Below, in pieces: positions 26,469 to 35,505 of a stretch of DNA of 64,000 nucleotides. The notes beneath the pieces were generated by a model. The model was given only the letters and a program-made list of their open reading frames with translations, searched no databases and had not been told where the DNA came from. The position numbers and the translations under genes are program-made. How positions within the stretch are numbered: position 1 is the first letter of the stretch; every line of letters starts with the position of its first letter. The stretch covers positions 332,880 through 396,879 of the forward strand of contig NZ_SGIM01000003.1 of the NCBI RefSeq assembly GCF_004208515.1, given 5' to 3'. This stretch comes from Acinetobacter halotolerans (lineage in GTDB: Bacteria; Pseudomonadota; Gammaproteobacteria; Pseudomonadales; Moraxellaceae).

Positions 26469-26531
26469 AAGAACGAACGTTCGCTTTGACGAACAGGTAA
26501 ATATTATTCTATTATATCGTACGCTCGTTCT
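26469..26531 (+). promoter_or_regulatory. azlC promoter with flanking palindromic operator-like sites
   Basis: -35 TTGACG (26486-26491), an 18-bp spacer and -10 TATTAT (26510-26515). CGAACGTTCG, a perfect 10-bp palindrome, is at 26474-26483 directly before the -35. GAACGAACG (26471-26479) recurs inverted with one mismatch as CGCTCGTTC (26522-26530) just past the -10. GACGAAC at 26488-26494 may be another half-site. Confidence 0.6.
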
Positions 26532-26546
26532 ACATAGAAACCAATA

Positions 26547-27203
26547 ATGCAAGATAAAGATCGATATAACCTGATTAAAGCAATAATACTCATATCAATT
26601 GCAACGGGTATTGTTGGCATTTCACTCGGTTCAGTGGCAGCCAGCTTTAACCTTCCAATTTGGATACCATTATTATTATCAGTTACCGTACTTGCAGGTG
26701 CAGCAGAATTCACTTTTATTGGAATGGTTGCTACTGGCACAAACCCAATTTTTGCTGCGCTGACAGGTATATTAATCAATATGCGTCACTTTCCATTTGG
26801 GCTATCAGTCGCAACATTTATCGAGACCAATGCTTACAGATTTATTGCTTGTCATATCATGAACGATGAAAGTGTGATGTTTGGCTTAAGTCAACAATCA
26901 CCACAATTTAAAAAGTGGGCCTACTGGATGTGTGGCTTAGGAATTAGTGTTCTTTGGCCAATCGGTGTTTTGATCGGTTATCTATTGAGTAAGACCATTC
27001 CAGATATTTATGTATTTGGCATTGATGCTGCATTTCCAGCAATTCTTTTCGCACTAATTTTGCCACTATTAAGAAACAAAACAACTCGAAACAGAGTTTT
27101 TATCGGCACTACCCTATCTTTAGCTTCAATCCCTTTACTCCCAACGGGCTTACCCGTTTTAGTGTCAATGTTGGGTTTACTTTTGGGGAGTAAGTCAAAA
27201 TGA
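26547..27203 (+). CDS. azlC: AzlC-family branched-chain amino acid exporter, large subunit
   Basis: A 218-residue membrane protein with about six to eight spans. GAAEFTFIGMVATGTNPIFAALTGILINMRHFPFGLS matches the AzlC/YgaZ signature, including the NMRH segment in a membrane loop. With AzlD it forms a two-component exporter of branched-chain or related amino acids. The predicted transcript would have a leader of only about 25 nt, and no Shine-Dalgarno sequence is evident. It overlaps azlD by ATGA, so translation is coupled. The regulator gene diverges upstream. Confidence 0.9.
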   Translation: MQDKDRYNLIKAIILISIATGIVGISLGSVAASFNLPIWIPLLLSVTVLAGAAEFTFIGMVATGTNPIFAALTGILINMRHFPFGLSVATFIETNAYRFIACHIMNDESVMFGLSQQSPQFKKWAYWMCGLGISVLWPIGVLIGYLLSKTIPDIYVFGIDAAFPAILFALILPLLRNKTTRNRVFIGTTLSLASIPLLPTGLPVLVSMLGLLLGSKSK

Positions 27204-27526
27204 GCCATGGTCAAAGCTATATCTTTGTTGGAATCGTTATTTTAGCTTTAGGGACTTACCTGATTCGCTATTCTGGCTTTTATTTAGCCAACCGTATGAC
27301 GATAAATGAACAGCATAGACAACTCTTATCCGATTCAGCTTGCGTACTGCTATTTACACTAGCCGTATTTAATACACTTTTCACAGAGAACCATTTTAGT
27401 GGCATAAGTAAAATTATCGGCGTTTCAGTTGCTATTATTTTTGCTTGGAAAAAATACTCTCTTATTATTGTTATTTTAATGGCAATGATGGTGACCGCAA
27501 CCTTAAGATATTTTGGCTTTCCTTAA
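27200..27526 (+). CDS. azlD: AzlD-family exporter small subunit
   Basis: A 108-residue protein with four spans. ALGTYLIRYSGFYLANR at the N-terminus is the AzlD/YgaH signature. Its start codon overlaps the azlC stop (ATGA at 27200-27203). AzlD partners AzlC in amino acid export. A long terminator closes the two-gene operon. Confidence 0.9.
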   Translation: MSHGQSYIFVGIVILALGTYLIRYSGFYLANRMTINEQHRQLLSDSACVLLFTLAVFNTLFTENHFSGISKIIGVSVAIIFAWKKYSLIIVILMAMMVTATLRYFGFP

Positions 27527-27530
27527 AGAA

Positions 27531-27567
27531 AAAAATAGCTCTTTAATCAAATAAAGAGCTATTTTTT
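27531..27567. terminator. bidirectional terminator (azlD / lapA)
   Basis: AAAAATAGCTCTTTA pairs with TAAAGAGCTATTTTT (15 bp, 6-nt loop) between convergent genes. Confidence 0.93.
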
Positions 27568-27612
27568 GAACTATAAAATCCTACGGATATTATAGCGCTT
27601 GAAATATCTTAA

Positions 27613-27978
27613 TTAGAGCGGATTACGAGGTTGGCTTTCCGAATTAATATCCATCACCGTTTTCTCATGTCTCACACTAGCTGCAACTTCTGCGGCAGCT
27701 TGCTGAGCAAGTTGAATTTGCTCTTTCCGAAGATGATCGATATCTTTACGTAATCGCTTGATTTCCCAACTTGTTTGGAAAACGCGAAAAACTTGTACAC
27801 CAAGCAACAATCCGACTACAACACCCAATGCTAAAGTCAATAAAAGCAATAGACCTAAACGCATTGCAGGAACTTGAGTAAACAATAGATCTACTGGTAG
27901 TTCTGTAGGGTTTTGCAGCACTAAAGCAAGTGAATAACCAAAAATAACAACGAGTAATGCAATTAATACATAACGCAT
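27613..27978 (-). CDS. lapA: LapA-domain membrane protein (LPS assembly protein A)
   Basis: A 121-residue inner-membrane protein of the LapA (YciS, DUF1049) family. Two spans at about 3-22 and 39-62 are followed by a cytoplasmic coiled coil (about 72-105, RLRKDIDHLRKEQIQLAQQ). In E. coli LapA helps LapB couple LPS transport to control of LpxC. The ATG at 27978 has GAGG five bases upstream; a GTG at 27984 is the only alternative. It follows ihfB by 14 bp, the usual rpsA-ihfB-lapA order. No lapB is seen here. Confidence 0.88.
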   Translation of the reverse strand: MRYVLIALLVVIFGYSLALVLQNPTELPVDLLFTQVPAMRLGLLLLLTLALGVVVGLLLGVQVFRVFQTSWEIKRLRKDIDHLRKEQIQLAQQAAAEVAASVRHEKTVMDINSESQPRNPL

Positions 27979-27992
27979 ATACACCTCAACTC

Positions 27993-28295
27993 TTAATTAG
28001 CGGTTTCGTTTACTGCATCACGAAGTGCTTTACCTGGTTTAAAATGAGGAACAGCTTTTGCGGCAACATCGACAGATTTACCCGTTTTAGGATTACGTCC
28101 TAAACGTGGCTCTCGGTGGTGTAAAGCAAAGCTACCAAAACCACGAATTTCAATACGATCACCTGTTGAAAGTGCTTCAATCATTTGATCGATCATAATT
28201 TTAACAGCATCTTCCACTAAAGGTTCAGCCAAGTGTGGGTTTTTAAGTGCAATCCGTTCAATTAAATCAGATTTATTAAGTGCTTCAGTAGTCAT
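27993..28295 (-). CDS. ihfB: integration host factor subunit beta
   Basis: A 100-residue member of the HU/IHF family, the beta half of the DNA-bending heterodimer [32 protein letters not shown] contains the beta-arm with the conserved RNPKTG where the intercalating proline lies. GAGGT sits six bases before the ATG. The gene lies downstream of rpsA, as in most gammaproteobacteria, but behind a terminator and a second long hairpin. It probably also has its own promoter. Confidence 0.95.
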   Translation of the reverse strand: MTTEALNKSDLIERIALKNPHLAEPLVEDAVKIMIDQMIEALSTGDRIEIRGFGSFALHHREPRLGRNPKTGKSVDVAAKAVPHFKPGKALRDAVNETAN

Positions 28296-28355
28296 TGATG
28301 ACCTCTTTAATTATTGCTACTTCTCAGTATTTTAATAATAACCTGTTTAAATACA

Positions 28356-28393
28356 AAACGGTAGCGCAGTACATCAATACTACGCTACCGTTT
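28356..28393 (-). repeat. 16-bp hairpin between rpsA and ihfB
   Basis: On the minus strand AAACGGTAGCGTAGTA, loop TTGATG, TACTGCGCTACCGTTT: all 16 positions pair, one as G-U. It follows the rpsA terminator and lies about 60 bp before ihfB. The U run is only four bases, so its role as terminator, processing site or protection element is open. Confidence 0.75.
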
Positions 28394-28405
28394 ACAGTAT
28401 TTTTG

Positions 28406-28445
28406 TATAAAAAGGTGCGTATCTGTTACAAGAAACGTACCTTTT
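28406..28445 (-). terminator. rpsA terminator
   Basis: On the minus strand AAAAGGTACGT, 14-nt loop, ACGCACCTTTTT: an 11-bp stem with one G-U pair, seven bases past the rpsA stop. Confidence 0.75.
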
Positions 28446-28451
28446 AACAAA

Positions 28452-30134
28452 TTACTTCATTTGTGCTTTAATTAAGTCACCAATGGTTTTAGGACCATTG
28501 CTTTCTGCAGTTTGAGTTGCAGCAGCTTGACGAACATTGTTCACAGCTTCTTTCTCTTCAGCTTCGTCTTTCGCTTTGATAGACAAGTTGATAGAGCGAG
28601 ATTTACGATCAACGTTGATGATCTTCGCTTCAACTTCTTGACCAACTTCTAAGAATTTAGTCGCATCTTCAACGCGGTCGCGGTTGATTTCAGATGCTTT
28701 AAGCGTTGCTTCGATGTCATCAGCAAGTTTAACAGTTGCACCTTTAGCATCAACTGCAGTCACAGTACCTTTAACTAAAGCACCGCGTTCATTCGCAGCC
28801 AAGAAGTCATTGAATGGATCACTGTTTAATTGCTTGATACCAAGGCTGATACGGTTACCTTCAGCATCTACAGATAAGATAACTGCTTCAACTGTGTCAC
28901 CTTTCTTGTAACGACGAATAGCTTCTTCGCCTTGTTCGTTCCAAGAAATATCAGACAAGTGTACTAAACCATCAATTCCACCAGATAAACCGATGAAGAT
29001 ACCGAAATCAGTAATTGACTTGATCGTACCAGAAACTTTTTCGCCTTTTTCATTCGCTTTAGCAAACTCTTCCCATGGGTTAGCACGAGTTTGTTTGATA
29101 CCCAATGAAATACGACGACGTTCTTCATCAACTTCAAGAACCATAACATCAACTTCATCACCGATCTGAACAACTTTAGATGGGTGGATGTTTTTGTTAG
29201 TGTGGTCCATTTCTGAAACGTGTACTAAGCCTTCAACGCCTTCAGCGATTTCAGCAAAACAACCGTAATCAGTTAAGTTAGTCACACGAGCTTTAACGAT
29301 AGAACCTTTAGGATAACGGTTCATGATCGCTAACCATGGATCTTCGCCTAATTGCTTAAGACCTAAAGATACGCGGTTACGCTCACGGTCAAACTTAAGT
29401 ACTTTAACTGTAACTTCTTGACCAACTTCAACAACTTCTGAAGGGTGTTTGATACGTTTCCAAGCCATATCTGTGATATGAAGAAGACCATCAATACCAC
29501 CAAGATCAACGAATGCACCGTAATCAGTAAGGTTCTTAATAGTACCTGTAACTGTTTGGCCTTCTTCAAGTTGAGCAAGTAATGCTTCACGGTCAGCTGA
29601 AGATTCAGCTTCCATAACTGCACGACGAGATACAACAACGTTGTTACGTTTAGCATCAAGTTTGATTACTTTAAACTCTAACTCTTTACCTTCAAGGTGA
29701 GTTGTATCACGGATAGGACGCGTGTCAACTAAAGAACCTGGTAAGAATGCACGAACAGGACCGATGTCAACAGTGAAACCGCCTTTAACCTTACCAGAGA
29801 TAACACCAGTAACGATTTCGCCGTCTTCAAAGATTTTCTCAAGCTTAGTCCAAGTTTCAGCACGTTTTGCTTTTTCACGTGATAAAACTGTTTGACCCAT
29901 ACCGTTGTCAAGTGCTTCAACCACTACGTCAACAGTATCACCAACTTGAACTTCAAGTTCACGTTGTTCATTTAAAAATTCAGCACGATCAACAACGCCT
30001 TCAGATTTAAGGCCAGTGTCAACAGTAACCCAGTCAGAATCGATACTAACAACAGTACCTTGGATGACTGCACCCTTTTCAACGTTGAGGTTTAATTCAC
30101 TTTCTTCAAAGAGGGCTGCAAAAGATTCGGTCAT
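28452..30134 (-). CDS. rpsA: 30S ribosomal protein S1
   Basis: A 560-residue ribosomal protein S1 with six OB-fold S1 domains; the repeats are easily seen as [67 protein letters not shown] and [10 protein letters not shown]. Domains 1 and 2 bind the ribosome and domains 3 to 6 bind mRNA, letting structured or Shine-Dalgarno-poor messages be initiated. AGGT precedes the ATG at 30134. Length is normal (E. coli 557). It follows cmk, the standard order. Confidence 0.97.
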   Translation of the reverse strand: MTESFAALFEESELNLNVEKGAVIQGTVVSIDSDWVTVDTGLKSEGVVDRAEFLNEQRELEVQVGDTVDVVVEALDNGMGQTVLSREKAKRAETWTKLEKIFEDGEIVTGVISGKVKGGFTVDIGPVRAFLPGSLVDTRPIRDTTHLEGKELEFKVIKLDAKRNNVVVSRRAVMEAESSADREALLAQLEEGQTVTGTIKNLTDYGAFVDLGGIDGLLHITDMAWKRIKHPSEVVEVGQEVTVKVLKFDRERNRVSLGLKQLGEDPWLAIMNRYPKGSIVKARVTNLTDYGCFAEIAEGVEGLVHVSEMDHTNKNIHPSKVVQIGDEVDVMVLEVDEERRRISLGIKQTRANPWEEFAKANEKGEKVSGTIKSITDFGIFIGLSGGIDGLVHLSDISWNEQGEEAIRRYKKGDTVEAVILSVDAEGNRISLGIKQLNSDPFNDFLAANERGALVKGTVTAVDAKGATVKLADDIEATLKASEINRDRVEDATKFLEVGQEVEAKIINVDRKSRSINLSIKAKDEAEEKEAVNNVRQAAATQTAESNGPKTIGDLIKAQMK

Positions 30135-30248
30135 GATATACCTGATAAAGTCCGCGGTCTTGGATCAGACAAGGCCGGTTTAGTTAAGTTGTTACATTGT
30201 CCAAAAAATCTGATCAAGCAATGCTTCAACTGATAAAAAATTGTGTAT

Positions 30249-30929
30249 CTATTTTATACGGCTATTGATATAGTCAACCATCAACTGAAACACTTCATTG
30301 ATACCTATTGTAGAACTATCAATGACATACGCATCTTCAGCAGGTCTGAGAGGAGCAACTGTACGCTCCATATCTCTTTTATCCCTAGCCTGTATGTTAG
30401 ATAAAATGTCGCTTATTTTAGCATCAAGACCCATGCCCTGCAACTGTTTTACACGGCGCTCAGCACGAGACTCAGCCGATGCCGTTAAATAAATTTTAGC
30501 TTGCGCTTCTGGAAAGATCGATGTCGCCATATCACGGCCATCAGCAACCAAGCCAGGCGTTTGGATAAATGCACGTTGGCGCTCAAATAATGCTTTACGT
30601 AATTCAGGGACAGCCGCAACTTTTGATGCGTACTCTCCAACCTGCTCAGTCCTGATCGTATTGGTGACATCGACACCATCCAACAAGATCAATGTAGTTG
30701 TATCCGTTGTTTTGAATTCAATATCCAAATTGAGTGCACAATCAATACATTGTTCTAATTTTACATCTAATTGGTCGAGCAAACCTTGTTGAAACAATGA
30801 CAGCCCAAGTAGACGATAAAGTGCGCCTGAATCTAATAAATTATAATGGTAATGAGCAGCAATTTTAGCAGCCAAAGTCCCCTTACCAGACCCACTTGGA
30901 CCATCAATCGTAATAATATGAACTGTCAT
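30249..30929 (-). CDS. cmk: cytidylate kinase
   Basis: A 226-residue (d)CMP kinase that uses ATP to make (d)CDP. The P loop is [11 protein letters not shown] at about 10-20; DSGALYR is the NMP-binding segment, [11 protein letters not shown] the CMP contact and [16 protein letters not shown] the lid and C-terminal arginines. I start at the ATG at 30929 ([11 protein letters not shown]), with GAG seven bases upstream; the ATG at 30935 lacks room for a ribosome binding site. Lies upstream of rpsA. Confidence 0.95.
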   Translation of the reverse strand: MTVHIITIDGPSGSGKGTLAAKIAAHYHYNLLDSGALYRLLGLSLFQQGLLDQLDVKLEQCIDCALNLDIEFKTTDTTTLILLDGVDVTNTIRTEQVGEYASKVAAVPELRKALFERQRAFIQTPGLVADGRDMATSIFPEAQAKIYLTASAESRAERRVKQLQGMGLDAKISDILSNIQARDKRDMERTVAPLRPAEDAYVIDSSTIGINEVFQLMVDYINSRIK

Positions 30930-30938
30930 TCCCATCTC

Positions 30939-31379
30939 TTATGCAGCAACTGATTTCGCTAATTTTGAAAATCCTAGTGTAATCGCTGCTTTGAGTTGTG
31001 CAAGGACTAATTTGCTTACAAAAGGTGCTTTTGCTGTAAATTCAATCTTATAAGTTACTAAAGTAATATAAGGCGTAATTTCTTTAAAGACAATTTGTCC
31101 CAAATGGTGCTTAACCAATGGATTGTTAATTAACTTATATTCAATACGTTGATTTTCTTCTAACAGCGTGATCTCTTCTTGAAGTGGCTTAATTGGACCA
31201 AAGCCCATACGGCGAATTGAACCAATACCATCTGGACGTTCAGGATCAGCAGAATCTTTTACACGCACTACTTGTAACGGTGCAAAAGCTTTATTATATG
31301 TTGCGTGTTTAGACAATAACTCAAAAACCTCAGAGATCGGTGCATTGAATTCTTTTTGTATGGTGATTGCATTACGCAT
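30939..31379 (-). CDS. SRPBCC/START-like domain protein
   Basis: A 146-residue protein of the Bet v1-like SRPBCC fold: an N-terminal strand and helix (ITIQKEFNAPISEVFELLSKHATYNKAFAP), the GIGSIRRMGFGPIKPLQEEITLLEEN strand pair, and a long C-terminal amphipathic helix. The fold binds hydrophobic ligands; the function here is unknown. No signal peptide. It lies only 9 bp upstream of cmk in the same direction, so the two may be cotranscribed. Confidence 0.75.
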   Translation of the reverse strand: MRNAITIQKEFNAPISEVFELLSKHATYNKAFAPLQVVRVKDSADPERPDGIGSIRRMGFGPIKPLQEEITLLEENQRIEYKLINNPLVKHHLGQIVFKEITPYITLVTYKIEFTAKAPFVSKLVLAQLKAAITLGFSKLAKSVAA

Positions 31380-31449
31380 AGTTTCGCCTTTTTAATTAAA
31401 CCAAAATCATCGGAGGCTTAGTTTGCCACATTCGTGGAGACATTTTGAA

Positions 31450-31956
31450 TCATTTAAGGACGTTTTTTGATAAACGGTTTTTCTTCTTTTCGCGTCTTCT
31501 TTGTTTAAAAAAATCACTGAGTTGAGTTGAACATTGCGCTTGTAAACAACCCTGTTTAAAGGTGAATTTATGGTTGTAATAACCATTTTCAAGCAGTTGA
31601 CGGGCGCTGACCAGTGAACCTGCCTTAGGCTCAGTTGTAGCAAATACTACACGTTGAACACGCGCATGAATTAAAGCCCCCACACACATTGTGCAAGGCT
31701 CAAGCGTGACATAAAGCGTGGCATCATCCGGAAGTCGGTAATTATTGATAGATTGACAGGCCATACGCAGCGCTTGAATCTCTGCATGCGCCGTAGGATC
31801 CGAAAGTTTGATCGGGGCATTATAGCCCACCCCAATGATTTCACCTTGGCTGACAATAACAGCCCCTACAGGAATCTCCCCCTGAGCTGCGGCTAATGCA
31901 GCCTGCTCGTAAGCAAACTGCATCCAATGTTCATCATTACTATTATTTTCAATCAT
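31450..31956 (-). CDS. tadA: tRNA-specific adenosine deaminase
   Basis: A 168-residue zinc deaminase that converts adenosine 34 of tRNA-Arg(ACG) to inosine. HAEIQAL gives the zinc His and proton-shuttling Glu; PCTMCVGAL gives the two zinc cysteines. The basic C-terminal tail (KQRRREKKKNR) fits tRNA binding. It starts five bases after the acyl-CoA hydrolase stop, so it belongs to the ung-hydrolase-tadA operon. Confidence 0.94.
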   Translation of the reverse strand: MIENNSNDEHWMQFAYEQAALAAAQGEIPVGAVIVSQGEIIGVGYNAPIKLSDPTAHAEIQALRMACQSINNYRLPDDATLYVTLEPCTMCVGALIHARVQRVVFATTEPKAGSLVSARQLLENGYYNHKFTFKQGCLQAQCSTQLSDFFKQRRREKKKNRLSKNVLK

Positions 31957-31961
31957 ACGCC

Positions 31962-33083
31962 TTAAACAATAATACCGTATTGTCTTAACAAGGCATTCCA
32001 GCTATCAATATTTGTCACTGGCGGACAATCAGATAAAATATCTTTTAAAGTAATTTTCTCTGTCGCTTTCCATTCTGGAGAGAGATCTTTGTCCACTAAG
32101 CGAGCACGCACGCCTTCTACGAAGTCAGGATGACGGATTTTCCAATCGGAAATCTGAGCTTCTAGCGCAAAAACCTCATCCCAAGCATGACCCTGTTTAC
32201 CCCATTGCCAAAGTAACCACGTGATCGCTGCTGTACTCGGTGACCCCTTTTGCAAGTTCTCACTTGCTTGGCGTAACCAATCACTACTCGCCTCACTCAA
32301 TCCAATAATTGCCTGATAATCAAATTCAAAGTTTTGACCACGACAAACACTGTGAATAACATCAATCGAATTTTGCAAAGGGCCTGCTGCAACTGGACGA
32401 TGCAGACTATTTAATGTGTCATCAATGGCACGGAAAGCACCTGCTGGATAATGATTCCAATCTACATTTAAGACTTTTTGCAAGACATTATCACGTTGTG
32501 CTTCACAGATATGTGTCGCCCAACCGATGCTAAATGCACCAGCAGCCGTCATAATCGATCCAGTTAGGCCAGTGAACAAACCAATTTGTCCCCGATCGGC
32601 CAGAAATCGACTTCCCCCTACATCTGGATATAAGCCGATATTGATTTCAGGCATAGCCAAACGTGAATAAGGTGTCACTAAACGGAACGGAGCCGCCATG
32701 AATAAACCAAGCCCACCACCCATCACATAGCCTTCACCCCAAACCACAATCGGCTTAGCATAATTATGAAGCAATAGGTCTAAGGCATATTCTTGCTCAA
32801 AGAATTTATTCGCAGTGTCAACTTCTTTATTTACAACCAATTGACGAAGCTTACGTACGTCTCCACCTGCACAAAATGCTTTTGGTGTGGTTGAATCTAA
32901 CCAAATTGCTTTGACACTTTCATCATCATGAAAATGCTCAAACACTCGAAAAAGTGCAGTTACAATAGACTCGTCTAATGCATGTAAAGATTTTGGTCGG
33001 TTAAGACGAATAACTCGCCAACCATTTTTTTCTTGCTCAATAACCAAATCAGGATGATAGCTATTTAAATCAGGAGAAGTCAT
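31962..33083 (-). CDS. 3-hydroxyisobutyryl-CoA hydrolase-like (crotonase superfamily)
   Basis: A 373-residue crotonase-fold protein. FCAGGDVRKL forms the first oxyanion-hole strand and VMGGGLGLFMA the second; MPEINIGLYPDVGGSRFLADR matches the HIBCH branch, with Glu and Asp in the catalytic positions. HIBCH-type enzymes release 3-hydroxyisobutyrate in valine breakdown. The length is right for HIBCH and too long for simple enoyl-CoA hydratases. The ATG overlaps the ung stop (TAATG). No other valine-degradation genes are nearby, so the physiological substrate is uncertain. Confidence 0.82.
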   Translation of the reverse strand: MTSPDLNSYHPDLVIEQEKNGWRVIRLNRPKSLHALDESIVTALFRVFEHFHDDESVKAIWLDSTTPKAFCAGGDVRKLRQLVVNKEVDTANKFFEQEYALDLLLHNYAKPIVVWGEGYVMGGGLGLFMAAPFRLVTPYSRLAMPEINIGLYPDVGGSRFLADRGQIGLFTGLTGSIMTAAGAFSIGWATHICEAQRDNVLQKVLNVDWNHYPAGAFRAIDDTLNSLHRPVAAGPLQNSIDVIHSVCRGQNFEFDYQAIIGLSEASSDWLRQASENLQKGSPSTAAITWLLWQWGKQGHAWDEVFALEAQISDWKIRHPDFVEGVRARLVDKDLSPEWKATEKITLKDILSDCPPVTNIDSWNALLRQYGIIV

Positions 33084-33796
33084 TATGCGTCCAATTGCCA
33101 GTCTATAGGCTCAATGCCATGTTGTTTCAAATAATGATTGCTTTTAGAAAATACTTTACAGCCAAAAAAACCACCACGGTTTGCCGCCAATGGCGACGGA
33201 TGAGCTGCACTTAATACGAGATGTTTATTACGATCAATACGTTGTCCTTTACGCTGTGCATAAGCACCCCATAAAATAAAGACCACGTGTTCACGCTGCT
33301 CATTTAGTACATCAATCACAGCGTCTGTAAAATCTTCCCAGCCTTGCTTTTGATGAGAAGTTGGTTGGCCTGCCTCTACGGTCAGTACACTATTCAACAA
33401 CAGTACACCCTGCGCAGCCCACTTACTCAAATCACCATGCCGAGAAATAGGCACAGCCAAATCACTATGCAATTCATGGAAAATATTACGTAAAGAAGGT
33501 GGTAATGCAACCCCTCTTTGCACAGAAAAACTTAAACCATTGGCTTGATTTGGGCCGTGATATGGATCTTGACCTAAAATTACAACTTTAACAGCACTCA
33601 AAGGCGTTGTATTTAGTGCATTAAAAATATGTTTACTTGGCGGGTAAATCGTCTTCTCTGCAAGTCTTTGCTGTTGCAAGAACTCACGTAAATGATCCAT
33701 CTTCTGACCGAGCAGAAATTCGGATAATGAGATTTTCCATGACTCATCCAGCTGAACTTTACTTAACTTGTCCTGTTGCTGTTCAGTAAATTGCAT
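33083..33796 (-). CDS. ung: uracil-DNA glycosylase
   Basis: A 237-residue family 1 uracil-DNA glycosylase, which removes uracil from DNA for base excision repair. The water-activating loop is [20 protein letters not shown] and the minor-groove loop is [15 protein letters not shown] start at the ATG at 33796 with AAGGA seven bases upstream; an in-frame GTG at 33820 has no site. It begins a three-gene translationally coupled unit with the acyl-CoA hydrolase and tadA. Confidence 0.96.
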   Translation of the reverse strand: MQFTEQQQDKLSKVQLDESWKISLSEFLLGQKMDHLREFLQQQRLAEKTIYPPSKHIFNALNTTPLSAVKVVILGQDPYHGPNQANGLSFSVQRGVALPPSLRNIFHELHSDLAVPISRHGDLSKWAAQGVLLLNSVLTVEAGQPTSHQKQGWEDFTDAVIDVLNEQREHVVFILWGAYAQRKGQRIDRNKHLVLSAAHPSPLAANRGGFFGCKVFSKSNHYLKQHGIEPIDWQLDA

Positions 33797-33840
33797 CAAT
33801 GTTCCTTGAAATGAATTCACTCCCTTGAGTGAGTAGGTAC

Positions 33841-34437
33841 TTAAATATTAACTTGTAATTCTACATTCGGGTTTTGAAATCGCATTCCATTTTTCAAACG
33901 CTCATACATTTGTGGATCACTCCACTCGCTTTGAACTTGCTCTGAAAAAACGATTTGATCTAGGCTCAATATGCCCATTTGTTCATTATCAATATCTTCT
34001 TGAAAACTTTGTGCATAACCCGTATCAGTTTCGTGAACAATCACCGAATATACCTCAACATCCCCTTCGCCATTCTGGGTAACTGTTGAATTTAATACCT
34101 GTTGCGCAAGAAAAAAGAAAATACGAGAAAATTGTTCTGCTGATGGTGAAACTGGCAAAGCCACCCAACGTGCGCTAAAGGTTTTGCATGCATCAATATA
34201 CGCAGCATCATCTTTTTGCCAATAACAAATCGCATGATCAAAACTATCAAATAATTCTTTAATTACGCCTTTAAGCAGCCCAAAATCATAAACCATTTGC
34301 CCATGATCTAACTTTGACGCTTTTAGTAATAATTCAACTTTATAGCTGTGCCCATGAATCGAACGCTTACAGCGATCCGATGTACAATTCCGTACAATAT
34401 GCGCGTTTTCAAACTTAAATAATTTACGAATTAACAT
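33841..34437 (-). CDS. 6-pyruvoyltetrahydropterin/6-carboxytetrahydropterin synthase family protein
   Basis: A 198-residue member of the PTPS/QueD fold. The zinc histidines are in ENAHIVRN and IHGHSY; the catalytic Cys is in the preceding [13 protein letters not shown] segment. MVYDFGLLK and SFDHAICY are the following conserved stretches. QueD makes 6-carboxytetrahydropterin for queuosine and 7-deazaguanine synthesis. It is longer than typical QueD (about 120), with extra residues in the C-terminal half, so another pterin substrate is possible. The ATG at 34437 is chosen over a TTG at 34491. Confidence 0.83.
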   Translation of the reverse strand: MLIRKLFKFENAHIVRNCTSDRCKRSIHGHSYKVELLLKASKLDHGQMVYDFGLLKGVIKELFDSFDHAICYWQKDDAAYIDACKTFSARWVALPVSPSAEQFSRIFFFLAQQVLNSTVTQNGEGDVEVYSVIVHETDTGYAQSFQEDIDNEQMGILSLDQIVFSEQVQSEWSDPQMYERLKNGMRFQNPNVELQVNI

Positions 34438-34540
34438 GCACCAAGCTGATCTTTTTTTGCAAACAAACTTTATTATAAAGCAAAAAAACAAGCATTGGGA
34501 TTGAATTTAAATCTTGTGACTATTCAATAATCCAATCTAC

Positions 34541-35500
34541 TCACTTAAATGGGGCAAGACTTCTTGAATAGACAATGACTTGTTTATCTTGTCGGTGCAT
34601 CGAGCTGCTAAATTGGCGCTTCCGCTCACTTAAAACAACTTCTATTTGTGCAGTAAAAAAAGAAGATTTACTGTCTAACCACGTCGCCGCATCTGCCTTA
34701 TTTTGCTGCTCTATTCCAGAAAAAGCATTGAGCTTCCACAAATCTTCAACATTATTGAAATAAGATAAATCAGCTTGTTTTGTTTTTAATTCTTGCTCTA
34801 CAGCATTAACATCGACACTTGGATCAATACTTGCCAACAATAATGCTGGCGCAGTGTTCATATTAATCTTTGTTGGTTCTGGCAATGCCGTAATATATTG
34901 CTTAATCAAATCGTAGTTTTTCCCTTCGAAGCCCCTAACCAACTTTAATTCTTCAACACTATGAAATTTGGTATTTGGAGCTAAATAAGAAGGATCTAAT
35001 CCTTGATAATAATTACTCTCAGCCCCCATCGCACCTGTTGTTTCATCATCAGTATCTTGCCAATCGATCACAGCTTGGCTTAGCTCTGCGGGTAAACCAA
35101 CACGCTGTAAAAGTTTTTCAAACCAGCGACGAGCCAAATCATCAACTTCATTGCCATTTGCTTTTACCAAATTATTTAAGTTGAATTTTCCAGATTCATC
35201 CACTAAACGACCTTGAACAGAACCACCATCAACTGGAAATGATGGCATTGGTTTGGCCCAATTCTCCTGTAAATGATCAACACTATTACCGTTATCGCTA
35301 TCTTGAATCAACAACTCCGAGAAAAATGCTTCGGCACTTTTGGCATAAAGTAAAGATTGATTCTGACGCATCAAATAGCCTGTATTTTCAGCACTATTAC
35401 TTTGTCGTTTTGCGATGGTTGCTGCAAGAATCGTCGCAAGTGCAACCATAACCAAGATCGTAAGCAATGCAATACCACGTTGAGACGCATATGTCTTCAT
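34541..35500 (-). CDS. gspK: type II secretion minor pseudopilin GspK
   Basis: A 319-residue minor pseudopilin forming the tip of the type II secretion pseudopilus with GspI and GspJ. The leader MKTYASQRG is cut after Gly9; the hydrophobic helix IALLTILVMVALATILAATI follows, and lacks Glu at position 5, as is normal for GspK. The large periplasmic domain has the two SAM-like segments; DWQDTDDE probably contributes calcium ligands. Last gene of the gspHIJK cluster; gspJ ends five bases upstream. Confidence 0.92.
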   Translation of the reverse strand: MKTYASQRGIALLTILVMVALATILAATIAKRQSNSAENTGYLMRQNQSLLYAKSAEAFFSELLIQDSDNGNSVDHLQENWAKPMPSFPVDGGSVQGRLVDESGKFNLNNLVKANGNEVDDLARRWFEKLLQRVGLPAELSQAVIDWQDTDDETTGAMGAESNYYQGLDPSYLAPNTKFHSVEELKLVRGFEGKNYDLIKQYITALPEPTKINMNTAPALLLASIDPSVDVNAVEQELKTKQADLSYFNNVEDLWKLNAFSGIEQQNKADAATWLDSKSSFFTAQIEVVLSERKRQFSSSMHRQDKQVIVYSRSLAPFK

Positions 35501-35505
35501 AGCAA

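Noticed and set aside
28433..30134. Several antisense frames inside rpsA
   Set aside because: They are by-products of the repetitive S1-domain coding sequence; they have no ribosome binding sites and look nothing like known proteins.
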